NCBI GenBank assembly: GCA_023399275.1
Contig: JAEWQH010000008.1
Span: forward strand, 1 to 13,190
Source of the DNA: Bacillota bacterium
GTDB lineage: Bacteria > Bacillota > Clostridia > Christensenellales > CAG-138
Reading direction: 5' to 3'
Length of the DNA stretch: 13,190 nucleotides
Positions 1 through 6,567 of the stretch are shown here, one piece after another (the stretch's first letter is position 1; each line of letters starts with the position of its first letter). A model generated the notes under the pieces. It was not told the origin of the DNA and searched no databases. It was given only the letters and a program-made list of their open reading frames with translations. Made by a program: the position numbers and the translations under genes.

Positions 1-692
1 CGTATACGCAGGGCGTGATCATCAACTCGCCCAACAATCCTTCCGGCGTGGTCTATTCGGAGGAGACCATCCGCACGCTTGCCGCGCTGCTTGCAAAAAA
101 GAGCGCCGAACGCGGGCGCCCGATCTATCTGATTTCCGATGAACCGTATCGCGAGCTGAACTATACCGCAAAGCCCGTACCGTTCATTACGGATTACTAT
201 GACGCAAGCATCGTCTCCTACTCCTACTCCAAGAGCCTCTCGCTGCCGGGCGACCGCATCGGCTACGTGCTTTTGGGCAACGACATGCCCGATTTTGAAG
301 ACGTCTACGACGCCATTGCGGGCAGTGCGCGCGTGCAGGGCTACGTCTGTGCGCCGACGCTGCTGCAGCGGGCGATTGCGCGCGCTGCGGAGATGAACCT
401 GATGCCGGATCTCTCGAGCTACCGCAAGAACCGCGATGCGCTCTACGAAGGTCTGTCTTCGTTTGGCTACCGCTGCATGCCGCCGGACGGCGCGTTTTAC
501 CTCTTCCTCGAGGCGCCGGGCGGAGACGGAGACGCATTCTCCAAAGCCGCGATGGAGGAAGACATCCTCGTCGTACCCGGGCGCAGCTTCGGCTGCCCGT
601 CCTATGTGCGCGTCGCCTATTGCGTGGCATACGACACCATCGTCCGCGCGTTGCCGGGCTTCGGCCGGCTCTATCAACGATATGGCGGCTAA
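1..692 (+). CDS. PLP-dependent aminotransferase, class I/II (5'-truncated by window edge)
   Basis: C-terminal part, about 230 residues of a protein family usually near 390. The frame is already open at base 3 and ends with TAA at 690-692, so the start lies outside the window. Fold-type I aspartate aminotransferase marks are in order: NSPNNPSG, which contacts the cofactor; SDEPYRE, whose Asp and Tyr bind the PLP pyridine ring; SYSYSKSLSLPGDRIGY, whose Lys after SYS is the Schiff-base lysine and whose Arg follows PG; and VRVAYC near the end, whose Arg should bind the substrate carboxylate. It is a soluble enzyme that transfers an amino group between an amino acid and a 2-oxo acid. Substrate specificity cannot be read from this part. 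It converges on the flavodoxin gene. The family call is firm; the exact substrate is unknown. Confidence 0.93.
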   Translation, partial: YTQGVIINSPNNPSGVVYSEETIRTLAALLAKKSAERGRPIYLISDEPYRELNYTAKPVPFITDYYDASIVSYSYSKSLSLPGDRIGYVLLGNDMPDFEDVYDAIAGSARVQGYVCAPTLLQRAIARAAEMNLMPDLSSYRKNRDALYEGLSSFGYRCMPPDGAFYLFLEAPGGDGDAFSKAAMEEDILVVPGRSFGCPSYVRVAYCVAYDTIVRALPGFGRLYQRYGG

Positions 693-970
693 TCCGGCAT
701 AACAACGCCCCGGAAAAACCCGCGGCGTCATAATCTATCAAAACTTGGTTTTTGATGGGATAGCCTGTTGATTCCGTCGCCCCGTGGGCTTCCTGCCCGC
801 ACCCCCGCCATCGCCGGAATGGGCGGGTTGTGGGCTGCAGCGTTTAGCGATCCCAGTTTTTTGAGACAAGCAGCGACGCCGGGGTTCTTCCTGCGGCGTC
901 GTTTGTCGTTTGATTCCGCACTGGCGGGCCTGCAAGAGTACCGGATCTGTTACCGTGCCTCCGGGTCTAC
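693..970. other. Hairpin-rich convergent intergenic region, possible structured RNA
   Basis: This 278-base gap between the ends of two convergent genes holds no convincing protein gene; its short reading frames have no ribosome binding site and low-complexity composition. It contains several foldable elements: an AT-rich hairpin at about 737-757, a GTGGGC/GCCCgCAC hairpin at 784-802, CCCGCC/GGCGGG at 804-827, and a long stem at 865-907. The 9-base direct repeat TTGATTCCG at 768-776 and 910-918 brackets this core. I could not match it to tmRNA, RNase P RNA, SRP RNA, 6S RNA or a riboswitch class I know. Part of it may simply terminate both flanking genes. Confidence 0.5.
865..907. repeat. Strong stem-loop (13 paired bases)
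   Basis: GACAA (865-869) pairs with TTGTC (903-907), and CGACGCCG (874-881) pairs perfectly with CGGCGTCG (894-901), around a 12-base loop. The outer and inner helices are separated by GCAG on one side and one T on the other. There is no adjoining T-run in either direction, so it is not a classical intrinsic terminator. A T6 run lies just before it at 857-862 on the plus strand. It could be the core of a structured RNA or a terminator-like element for the convergent genes. Confidence 0.6.
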
Positions 971-1423
971 CTAATCCTCCAGCAGCGGACGCACGAATGC
1001 CGCCGCGCTTTCGAGATCCTTCTCGTCCGGGTGTCCCTTTGCGATGCCGCCGATCAGCTTAAATGGGCCAAAGGTGTCGAACCCGCGGCAATGCCAGCCA
1101 CCGGCGTCCACCGCGCCGCGCGCCGTCAGCCGTGCGCGCACCGCCCCGTCGAAATTTCCGCCCGTCGCGCCGCAGGTATAGAGCGTAAAGCACCGCTTCC
1201 CCTCAAGCCCCGGCAAAGAATCGATCAGCGCATCTACCGGCTTGCCAAACGCAGACATATAGATGCCCGACGCGAAGCCGACGAGCTCGTATTCGCTCAG
1301 GTTCACTTCTTCCCGCACCGGAACGCCGACCACTCGAACGGGCAGGCGCTCGGCGAGCGCGTCCGCTACCTTTCTCGTATTGCCATGATGCACCGAATAG
1401 CAGAATAAGACCGCTTTTTTCAT
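971..1423 (-). CDS. Flavodoxin-like protein
   Basis: 150 residues, the usual size of a short-chain flavodoxin. The N-terminus MKKAVLFCYSVHHGNTRKVA is a first beta strand followed by an FMN-phosphate loop (S10 to T16, SVHHGNT, in place of the common TGNT). A middle strand VGFASGIYMSAFGKPVDALI and a Gly-rich segment TLYTCGATGGN around residue 80-90 fit the rest of the FMN site. It should be a soluble FMN electron carrier or a flavodoxin-fold reductase. The ATG at 1421-1423 has GGAGG eight bases upstream. The gene starts 16 bases after the stop of the membrane cytochrome gene, so the two are probably one transcript and may work in one electron-transfer path. A quinone- or protoporphyrinogen-linked role is possible but unproven. 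Confidence 0.85.
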   Translation of the reverse strand: MKKAVLFCYSVHHGNTRKVADALAERLPVRVVGVPVREEVNLSEYELVGFASGIYMSAFGKPVDALIDSLPGLEGKRCFTLYTCGATGGNFDGAVRARLTARGAVDAGGWHCRGFDTFGPFKLIGGIAKGHPDEKDLESAAAFVRPLLED

Positions 1424-1439
1424 GCGCTGCTTCCTCCCG

Positions 1440-1850
1440 TCAGATGCGCGTGATCACATGTGAAACGAGCAGGACGACCAGCGCGATCGCCGCCCCCCGG
1501 TGCGCCCAGAGCAGCCCCGGGCTGCGCTTTTTCCCTCGATACATCGCAGCGCCGAGCGCCACCGCGGCCACCGCAAAGACGGCGGCTGCAACCCCCGTGA
1601 GCGATACCCACTTGAAGAGGAGCTGCAGCACGATGTGTGCAAGCATCAGCACGGCCGCGCCGCCGCCAAAGAAACGGTGGTTCTTTACGAGAAACCGCAT
1701 TCCAGCCGTATATCCGCGCCGAAATCCGCTTCCCTTGGTGAGCTTCGCCACCCAAATTCGGTTGACGAACTTGACCGCGAAGTTCAGCAGTGCGAGTATG
1801 AAAAGCGCCGCGGCCAGAATGCCGAGCAGATTGCCAAGCTGATCCATCAT
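1440..1850 (-). CDS. Small four-helix membrane protein, probable di-haem b-type cytochrome
   Basis: About 136 residues with four predicted membrane helices at roughly 8-30, 58-80, 82-104 and 113-134. The only histidines are H58 and H72 in helix 2 and H117 and H131 in helix 4, so each helix carries H-x13-H. That spacing puts one histidine pair near each membrane face, the pattern used to hold two b haems in ferric reductase/NADPH oxidase cores and related cytochromes. I infer transmembrane electron transfer; haem is not shown by sequence alone. Two adjacent ATGs (1850 and 1847) follow GAGG at spacings of 5 and 8; either may be used. A longer in-frame start at 1910 adds a charged stretch without a good binding site and was not chosen. 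The next gene downstream encodes a flavodoxin. Confidence 0.7.
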   Translation of the reverse strand: MMDQLGNLLGILAAALFILALLNFAVKFVNRIWVAKLTKGSGFRRGYTAGMRFLVKNHRFFGGGAAVLMLAHIVLQLLFKWVSLTGVAAAVFAVAAVALGAAMYRGKKRSPGLLWAHRGAAIALVVLLVSHVITRI

Positions 1851-1901
1851 ACAATCCTCGTTTCCTTCATTTTCACGTTCAACGGTATCATGCCGTCGAG
1901 C

Positions 1902-1921
1902 CTCAGGCAAGAGGACCTGAG
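1902..1921. promoter_or_regulatory. Inverted repeat in divergent intergenic region (possible operator)
   Basis: CTCAGG (1902-1907) and CCTGAG (1916-1921) form 6-base arms around 8 bases. It lies between the divergently oriented cytochrome and sigma factor genes, about 50 bases from the cytochrome start. Its position fits a regulator site, but no partner protein is identified. Confidence 0.3.
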
Positions 1922-1982
1922 AAATTTGTGAAAAAATCGAGACCCAATGTCAGATTTTCCCCGCTATGATGGATATATCAGG

Positions 1983-1994
1983 TGAGAATTCTCA
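1983..1994. promoter_or_regulatory. Perfect 12-bp palindrome upstream of the sigma factor gene
   Basis: TGAGAATTCTCA is a perfect 12-base palindrome lying 9 bases before the AGGAGGT ribosome binding site (2004-2010) of the sigma gene and just after an AT-rich TATGAT/TATATC stretch (1965-1979). It could be an operator or part of the 5' leader. I found no convincing -35 element for either AT-rich hexamer. Confidence 0.35.
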
Positions 1995-2016
1995 AATTCA
2001 TGCAGGAGGTTCCGTC

Positions 2017-2562
2017 ATGGATGCTGTCACCGAACTACTCAGACGCGACCCCGAGCGCGCGTTGAACCAGATGCTTGGCGCATATACCGGCCTGGTCTAC
2101 CACGCGGCGGCCGCCGTGCTGGGCCGCTCGTCCCACGAGGAGATCGAGGAGTGTGTCAGCGACGCGTTTCTCGCGGTCTACCAGAGCCGTGACCGGCTCG
2201 ATTTCTCCCGGGGCTCCGTCAAGGCATATCTCTGCGCAACGGCGCGCAACCTCGCCATCAACCGCTTGACACGGCGCAACGCCGCGCCGGAGGTTCCGCT
2301 GGACGAATGGATACACACCGCGGAGGAGACGGAGACAGCCGCCCTGCGAAGCCTCGAGGCGGAGGAGTTGGTCGACGCCGTGCTCGCCCTCGGCGAGCCG
2401 GACAGCCGAATCGTCCTTTTCCGCTATTACTTCGGCCTGCCGAGCAAGCAGATCGCAAAGCGGCTCGGCATGAAGCCAAACACCGTCGACCAACGCCTTC
2501 GCCGCGCGCTGGCGAAGCTCAACCGCCTCACGAAAGGAGGAAATCTTCATGTCGAATCATGA
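2017..2562 (+). CDS. ECF-type sigma-70 family RNA polymerase sigma factor
   Basis: 181 residues from the ATG at 2017, chosen because AGGAGGT lies six bases upstream; an earlier in-frame ATG at 1966 has no such site. Region 2 spans about residues 15-88: the core-binding stretch EEIEECVSDAFLAVYQSRDR, then the -10 reading part FSRGSVKAYLCATARNLAINRLTRR. Region 4 spans about 112-172, with the helix-turn-helix LPSKQIAKRLGMKPNTVDQR that should read the -35 element. The two are joined by a short acidic linker with no region 3, as in ECF factors. It directs RNA polymerase to a dedicated promoter set. Its stop overlaps the start of the next gene, the likely anti-sigma factor, by 14 bases, which is typical of such pairs. 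The signal sensed is unknown. Confidence 0.93.
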   Translation: MDAVTELLRRDPERALNQMLGAYTGLVYHAAAAVLGRSSHEEIEECVSDAFLAVYQSRDRLDFSRGSVKAYLCATARNLAINRLTRRNAAPEVPLDEWIHTAEETETAALRSLEAEELVDAVLALGEPDSRIVLFRYYFGLPSKQIAKRLGMKPNTVDQRLRRALAKLNRLTKGGNLHVES

Positions 2563-4027
2563 TTCGTTTCGCTTTCCCTCGCTCGACGCGGAGCAGACGC
2601 AGCGCCTGCTTTCCGGCATCCCCGCGCTGCCGCTGCCGTCGGGCGCGGCCCGCCGCATCCGCACGAGCGTGCTAAAAGAAGCAGCGCCCAAGGCGCTTGC
2701 CCGCAACCGCGCACGCCGGGTACTCATCCCCATCGCGGCGTGCCTGCTCGCAGTCGCGGTCTTCTTCACCGCCTTTCCCAAAGCCGCGCTCGCGGTGTCG
2801 AGTTTTCTGGGCAAGGTTTTTACGCCCAGCCGCTATATGAACGACGACCCAACGCAGAGGACGTCCGTCCCCTCGATCGAGGAAGCCATCGCCAATGCCT
2901 CCCCGCAGGAAGTTGGCTATACCGTCACGCTGATGCCGGATCTGCCGAACGCGCAGGAGTTGATCGACTATCGCGCAGCAAACGGCTATGACGCATTTTC
3001 AGAGGAGACCTGGGGCTGGCTGAAAGACATTCAGCCTGAGATCGCCGAGGTGCTCTACGACGGCAACCAGCTCATCTGGAACACAAATCTCTACACGTCC
3101 AACGAGCACGTGCGGGAGTTTATGGAGGGATTCGGCGTAAAGTCCGGCAGCAAGCTGCGCGTGGACGCGCTGATGGGCGACGTAAGCTATACCATACAGG
3201 GTGATCCAACCGGCTATCCGCTCAACGTCAGCGGACATGGCATCACGCCGATCTTCGACGAAACCGCGCTATCTGGCGCGGATCACGTGGTGCTGTACTC
3301 CGACTTCGGCCTTCCGGGCAATCGACCGTTACCAAGCGGCGTGCTGACCATCACACAAAACATCCGCGTCTGCGAAAACGACGCGCTGGACTACGGCGCA
3401 ACGGTCGCCGTCATCACGCACACGTTCACGTTCGATACCACACAGGGTAACACCGCTTCGGCGCAAGGCCAAGAAACGCTGCTCCCCCTCTCGGGAGACC
3501 TCTATCTTTCGATGGATCACAAAAAAATAAAGACAGATGGCGATTTCGAGAGCTGGGTTATTGAAACGAAAAAGGTCTTCTTGGACGGTGTGACGCTTCG
3601 TGTGTCTTATGAATACCTGCCGACGGGCATCTCCGTTCTCATAAAGGTTGCGGAAAAGCCGATTGATTGGACGGATGATATGGTGAGCGGATTCATGCGT
3701 ATGACATGGCGCAACCTCTACGATGAATACACTTCAAACGGCGTTGCGGCAGATCTTTATGTGGACGGAATATTCGTTTCGGAAGCGCCAACGCCGGACA
3801 GTTGGCAGGCTGACGAGTTGCGCTATATCCTGCCGGTCTTCCCCACCGACTACGCCAACACGCAGTCGGTCGTGCTCAAGCTCAGCTATGCCCACTATGT
3901 AACGCTGGGAGGAACGGATCAAATCGGGGGCGATATCTTCACCGTGCCCGAGGATGAGTGGGATTACGATGCAAAGACGGCGCTGAGCCCTCTGCTCGAA
4001 ATCACGGTCCCTATACCCAAAAGCTGA
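2549..4027 (+). CDS. Single-pass membrane protein, probable anti-sigma factor with large outer domain
   Basis: 492 residues. The N-terminal 57 residues are cytoplasmic and basic toward the membrane (RNRARR). One membrane helix covers about 58-82 (VLIPIAACLLAVAVFFTAF), followed by PKAALAVSSFLGKVF and then some 400 residues predicted outside the cell with many beta strands. This layout resembles clostridial DUF4179-like membrane anti-sigma proteins, recalled and not searched. The cytoplasmic part lacks the HxxxCxxC motif of zinc anti-sigma factors. The ATG at 2549 has AGGAGG eight bases upstream and overlaps the sigma gene, implying coupled translation. I infer that it holds the sigma factor at the membrane and releases it when the outer domain meets a signal. 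The outer domain matches no family I can name with certainty. Confidence 0.7.
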   Translation: MSNHDSFRFPSLDAEQTQRLLSGIPALPLPSGAARRIRTSVLKEAAPKALARNRARRVLIPIAACLLAVAVFFTAFPKAALAVSSFLGKVFTPSRYMNDDPTQRTSVPSIEEAIANASPQEVGYTVTLMPDLPNAQELIDYRAANGYDAFSEETWGWLKDIQPEIAEVLYDGNQLIWNTNLYTSNEHVREFMEGFGVKSGSKLRVDALMGDVSYTIQGDPTGYPLNVSGHGITPIFDETALSGADHVVLYSDFGLPGNRPLPSGVLTITQNIRVCENDALDYGATVAVITHTFTFDTTQGNTASAQGQETLLPLSGDLYLSMDHKKIKTDGDFESWVIETKKVFLDGVTLRVSYEYLPTGISVLIKVAEKPIDWTDDMVSGFMRMTWRNLYDEYTSNGVAADLYVDGIFVSEAPTPDSWQADELRYILPVFPTDYANTQSVVLKLSYAHYVTLGGTDQIGGDIFTVPEDEWDYDAKTALSPLLEITVPIPKS

Positions 4028-4040
4028 CCCAGTCGCGTCA

Positions 4041-4072
4041 AAGCGGGCGCCGTCTGCCGACGGCGCCCGCTT
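4041..4072. terminator. Bidirectional terminator-like hairpin between convergent genes
   Basis: A perfect 14-bp stem (AAGCGGGCGCCGTC, 4041-4054, with GACGGCGCCCGCTT, 4059-4072) closes a TGCC tetraloop. It starts 14 bases after the anti-sigma stop and ends 5 bases before the ABC-F stop on the other strand. The T-tracts are weak on both sides (TTcatcatcattt on plus, CTTTg on minus), yet position and stability fit a shared terminator. Confidence 0.75.
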
Positions 4073-4077
4073 CATCA

Positions 4078-5700
4078 TCATTTCTTTTCGCTCCAGCGCT
4101 CGCGCAGCGCCTGGACCTCCTCATCTTCGATGTACTCGTCGTAGCTCTCTCGCTTGTCGATCACACCGCCGGGGAGAATCTCCAGAATACGGTTTGCCAC
4201 CGTCTGCGTCACCTGGTGGTCGTGCGAGGTGAAGAGCATCACGCCCGTAAACTCCTGCATGCCCTCGTTGAGCGCAGTGATCGCCTCGAGATCGAGGTGG
4301 TTCGTCGGTTCATCGAGGATGAGCACGTTCGCGCCGGAGAGCATCATCTTGGCGAGCATGCATCGGTTCTTCTCGCCGCCGGAGAGCACGCGCGCTTCCT
4401 TGAGCGCCTCTTCACCGGAGAAAAGCAGCCGGCCCAACCAGCCGCGGATGGTGGTCTCATACTGATCCTTGGAGAACTGCCGCAGCCAATCGACCAGCGA
4501 GTAGGTCACCCCGTCGAAATATGCGCTGTTGTCGCTGGGCAGATACGCTTGCGTCGTGGTCACGCCCCACTTGAAGCTGCCCGAATCCGGCTCCAGCTCG
4601 CCCATCAGAATCTGAAACAGCGTGGTGCGCGCCAACTCGTCTTCGCCCACAAACGCGACCTTGTCCCCGCCGACGACCACGAAGCTCACATCGTTGAGCA
4701 CAGTTCTGCCGCCGATGCTCTTCGTCAGCCCGTCCACGGCAAGGATATCGTTTCCCACGTCGCGGTCGGGCTTGAAGTGGATGAACGGATAGCGCCGCGA
4801 GGACGGCGCGAAGTTGCCCATATCGAGGTTATCGAGCATCTTCTTGCGCGAGGTCGCCTGCTTGGATTTGCTGGCGTTTGCGCTAAAGCGCATGATAAAC
4901 TCCTGCAGTTCCTTCGCCTTCTGCTCGTTTTGCTTTCTTTTGTCCTTCTCCTGCCGCGCGGCAAGCTGGGTGTATTCATACCAAAAATCGTAGTTGCCGA
5001 CGTACATCTGCATCTTGCCGTAGTCGATATCCACGATGTGCGTGCAGACCTTGTTCAGAAAGTGCCGGTCGTGGGATACCACGATGACGGTATTCGGAAA
5101 GTCGAGCAGAAACTCCTCCAGCCAGTGGATGGCGTATACGTCGAGGTTGTTCGTCGGCTCGTCCAGCAGCAGGATGTTTGGCTTGGCAAACAGCGCCTGC
5201 GCGAGCAGCACCTTGACTTTATTCGGCCCGTCCAGCTCCGCCATGGGGGCGTTGTGCAGCGCAGCGGGCACGCCGAGTCCGTTGAGCAGAATCTCCACGT
5301 CCGACTCCGCACTCCAGCCGTCCCGCTCGGCAAACTCGCCCTCAAGCTCCGCCAGGCGGATGCCGTCCGCGTCATCAAAGTCCGCCTTGGCGTAGAGCTC
5401 CTCCTTGAGCTGCATGATCTCATACAGCCGCGCGTAGCCCATGATGACCGTCTCCATGACGGTGAATTTGTCAAATGCATAGTGGTCCTGCCGCAGCACG
5501 GCGATGCGCTCGCCGGGGGTGACAAAGACCTCTCCCTTATTTGGCTCCAGTTCTCCGGAGAGTATCTTCAAAAACGTCGATTTTCCCGTTCCGTTCGCGC
5601 CGATGAGGCCGTAGCAGTTGCCGTTGGTAAACTGGATATCTACGTGCTCAAACAGCGGCCTGCCGCCGAACTGGAGGGATACGTTGTGTGCACTGATCAT
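4078..5700 (-). CDS. ABC-F family ATPase (YkpA/YbiT type), ribosome-associated
   Basis: 540 residues, two ABC ATPase domains and no membrane segment. Domain 1 has Walker A GANGTGKST (34-42), a degenerate signature ELDGPNKVKVLLAQAL and Walker B NILLLDEPTNNLD (173-185), with switch His in VSHDR. A charged linker with coiled-coil character (about 245-290) joins domain 2, which has a full signature LSGGE (439-443), LILDEPTNHLD (460-470) and TSHDHQ. Its Walker A is altered (VGEDELARTTL, 351-361), with Arg where the invariant Lys is expected. ABC-F proteins act at the ribosomal E site in translation rescue or antibiotic protection. The degenerate first signature is shared with the YkpA/YbiT branch as I recall it. 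A promoter-like pair sits upstream, so it is probably transcribed alone. Resistance is not implied. Confidence 0.92.
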   Translation of the reverse strand: MISAHNVSLQFGGRPLFEHVDIQFTNGNCYGLIGANGTGKSTFLKILSGELEPNKGEVFVTPGERIAVLRQDHYAFDKFTVMETVIMGYARLYEIMQLKEELYAKADFDDADGIRLAELEGEFAERDGWSAESDVEILLNGLGVPAALHNAPMAELDGPNKVKVLLAQALFAKPNILLLDEPTNNLDVYAIHWLEEFLLDFPNTVIVVSHDRHFLNKVCTHIVDIDYGKMQMYVGNYDFWYEYTQLAARQEKDKRKQNEQKAKELQEFIMRFSANASKSKQATSRKKMLDNLDMGNFAPSSRRYPFIHFKPDRDVGNDILAVDGLTKSIGGRTVLNDVSFVVVGGDKVAFVGEDELARTTLFQILMGELEPDSGSFKWGVTTTQAYLPSDNSAYFDGVTYSLVDWLRQFSKDQYETTIRGWLGRLLFSGEEALKEARVLSGGEKNRCMLAKMMLSGANVLILDEPTNHLDLEAITALNEGMQEFTGVMLFTSHDHQVTQTVANRILEILPGGVIDKRESYDEYIEDEEVQALRERWSEKK

Positions 5701-5735
5701 GGTTTCATACCTGCTTTCCTGTCAAAACAACCGCT

Positions 5736-5764
5736 ATCATACCATACCGCGCGCACAGAAGCAA
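5736..5764 (-). promoter_or_regulatory. Sigma-A-like promoter for the ABC-F gene
   Basis: On the minus strand, TTGCTT (5759-5764) and TATGAT (5736-5741) are separated by exactly 17 bases. The -10 matches the consensus at five of six positions and the -35 at three. Transcription would begin about 30 bases before the ATG at 5700. The upstream HD-domain gene ends at 5769, so the -35 abuts its stop codon. Confidence 0.5.
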
Positions 5765-5768
5765 AGCG

Positions 5769-6272
5769 TTACGGCAATTTCGCGCCGCCAAGATAGAGCA
5801 AATCAAGCATACCGATGCCCGTCTTTGTTCGAAAGATCTTGTTCCGCACGGTGCGGATGGCATCCTCGTCCATATCGTCCTCATACGCGTTGACCAAAAA
5901 GTCCGCTTCAACAAGGATCTGATAGTCGAGCTCCCGTATGTCCGTATACGTATGGTGATGCGCGATCAGCCAGCATACGCGCGCAATCAGCGCGTCGTCC
6001 GCGCCAAGTGAAGAGAGCAGCCTCCTCGCCTCCGGCGGCCCTTCGATCTGCTGATGCGCGCCGCTGCAGCTGCCGTATTTTTGTTCGCTGAGGCGGATGC
6101 CGATGTCGTGCGTCAGCGCCGCGATCTCAAGGACCTGCTGTGTGCGCACATCGAGTCCTTCTTTTTCCCCAATGGTCTTGGCAAAGCCAAACACCTTGAG
6201 AAGGTGGTTAACCCGCCGCACGTCTCCCGCGAAATACGCGACCATCGCAGCCGCAACATCCTCTGTCTTCAC
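5769..6272 (-). CDS. HD-domain metal-dependent phosphohydrolase family protein
   Basis: 167 residues from a GTG at 6270-6272, chosen because GGAGG lies seven bases upstream. The frame stays open to 6533, but the extra 87 residues look like translated non-coding sequence. The HD metal site is visible in order: H23 (RRVNHLLKV), H55-D56 (ALTHDIGIR), H105 to H107 (IAHHHTYTD) and D124 (VEADFLVNA), with a further H73 in GAHQQIEGPPEARR. Such domains hydrolyse phosphate esters, often of nucleotides, using a bound metal. The substrate is unknown. Short stand-alone HD proteins of this size are common in Clostridia. It is soluble with no signal peptide. It stands alone between the hydrogenase operon and the ABC-F gene. 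Confidence 0.85.
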   Translation of the reverse strand: MKTEDVAAAMVAYFAGDVRRVNHLLKVFGFAKTIGEKEGLDVRTQQVLEIAALTHDIGIRLSEQKYGSCSGAHQQIEGPPEARRLLSSLGADDALIARVCWLIAHHHTYTDIRELDYQILVEADFLVNAYEDDMDEDAIRTVRNKIFRTKTGIGMLDLLYLGGAKLP

Positions 6273-6304
6273 GCCATATCCTCCGCTTTCAATTCTTTTT
6301 CTGT

Positions 6305-6333
6305 ATTCTACACGCTTTTGTGCGCGCCGTACA
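6305..6333 (-). promoter_or_regulatory. Possible promoter for the HD-domain gene
   Basis: On the minus strand, TGTACG (6328-6333) and TAGAAT (6305-6310) are 17 bases apart. The -10 is good and the -35 poor. The predicted start would leave a leader of about 26 bases carrying the GGAGG site of the GTG-started gene. Confidence 0.33.
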
Positions 6334-6355
6334 GCAACTGCCCACCCAGACGCGG

Positions 6356-6375
6356 AAAAAAGGAGATTCCTCCCC
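6356..6375 (-). terminator. Weak stem followed by T6, possible minus-strand terminator
   Basis: On the minus strand GGAG pairs with CTCC around a GAAT loop, extendable by two G-U pairs, and the 3' side runs into six T residues. The stem is short. It lies upstream of the HD-domain promoter-like pair, so it could stop read-through from the hydrogenase operon or end a small unannotated transcript. Confidence 0.25.
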
Positions 6376-6530
6376 GAAACATCGGCAAATCCCATCCAAC
6401 ACATTTGAAGTTTGGCCGGCGCGGTCTTCGCATCAGCATTGCCGGTCTTTGCCGGATTATGAGAAAACGGCGCAAGAGTGCATCCGTAAAACAGATGGCT
6501 CCGTCCATCAAAACACCGGTTTGAAACGGA

Positions 6531-6567
6531 CAAACGCCCGCGCAGGCGATTCCCACGCGGGCGTTTG
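6531..6567 (-). terminator. Stem-loop after the hydrogenase operon, likely terminator
   Basis: CAAACGCCCGCG (6531-6542) pairs perfectly over 12 bases with CGCGGGCGTTTG (6556-6567) around a 13-base loop. It begins 32 bases past the stop of the last operon gene. The T-rich part is modest (the stem's own GTTTG, then TCCGTTTC on the minus strand), so termination is likely but not textbook. Confidence 0.6.

Noticed and set aside
784..893. CsrA-sponge RNA on the minus strand as a firm call
   Set aside because: AGGAA loops are short motifs that occur by chance, no csrA gene is in view, and promoter and terminator for such an RNA are not clear. It is kept only as a note within a finding.
693..970. 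6S RNA, SRP RNA or cobalamin riboswitch in the convergent gap
   Set aside because: Only short resemblances were seen (for example CCTGCGGCG, or GGCCCGCCAGTG on the minus strand). The conserved cores and overall folds of these families could not be traced.
738..974. Short frames on both strands in the convergent gap as possible small proteins
   Set aside because: No ribosome binding site, basic low-complexity composition and disagreement with the hairpin layout of the region.
3958..5796. A 612-residue open frame on the plus strand antisense to the ABC-F gene
   Set aside because: The same GC-rich antisense effect. The minus strand carries clear ABC-F motifs, and the frame would begin inside the anti-sigma gene and cross the terminator hairpin.
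6273..6533. N-terminal extension of the HD-domain protein to an upstream ATG
   Set aside because: The extension crosses a T6 hairpin and a promoter-like pair and has no domain features. GTG at 6270-6272 with GGAGG seven bases away is a better start.
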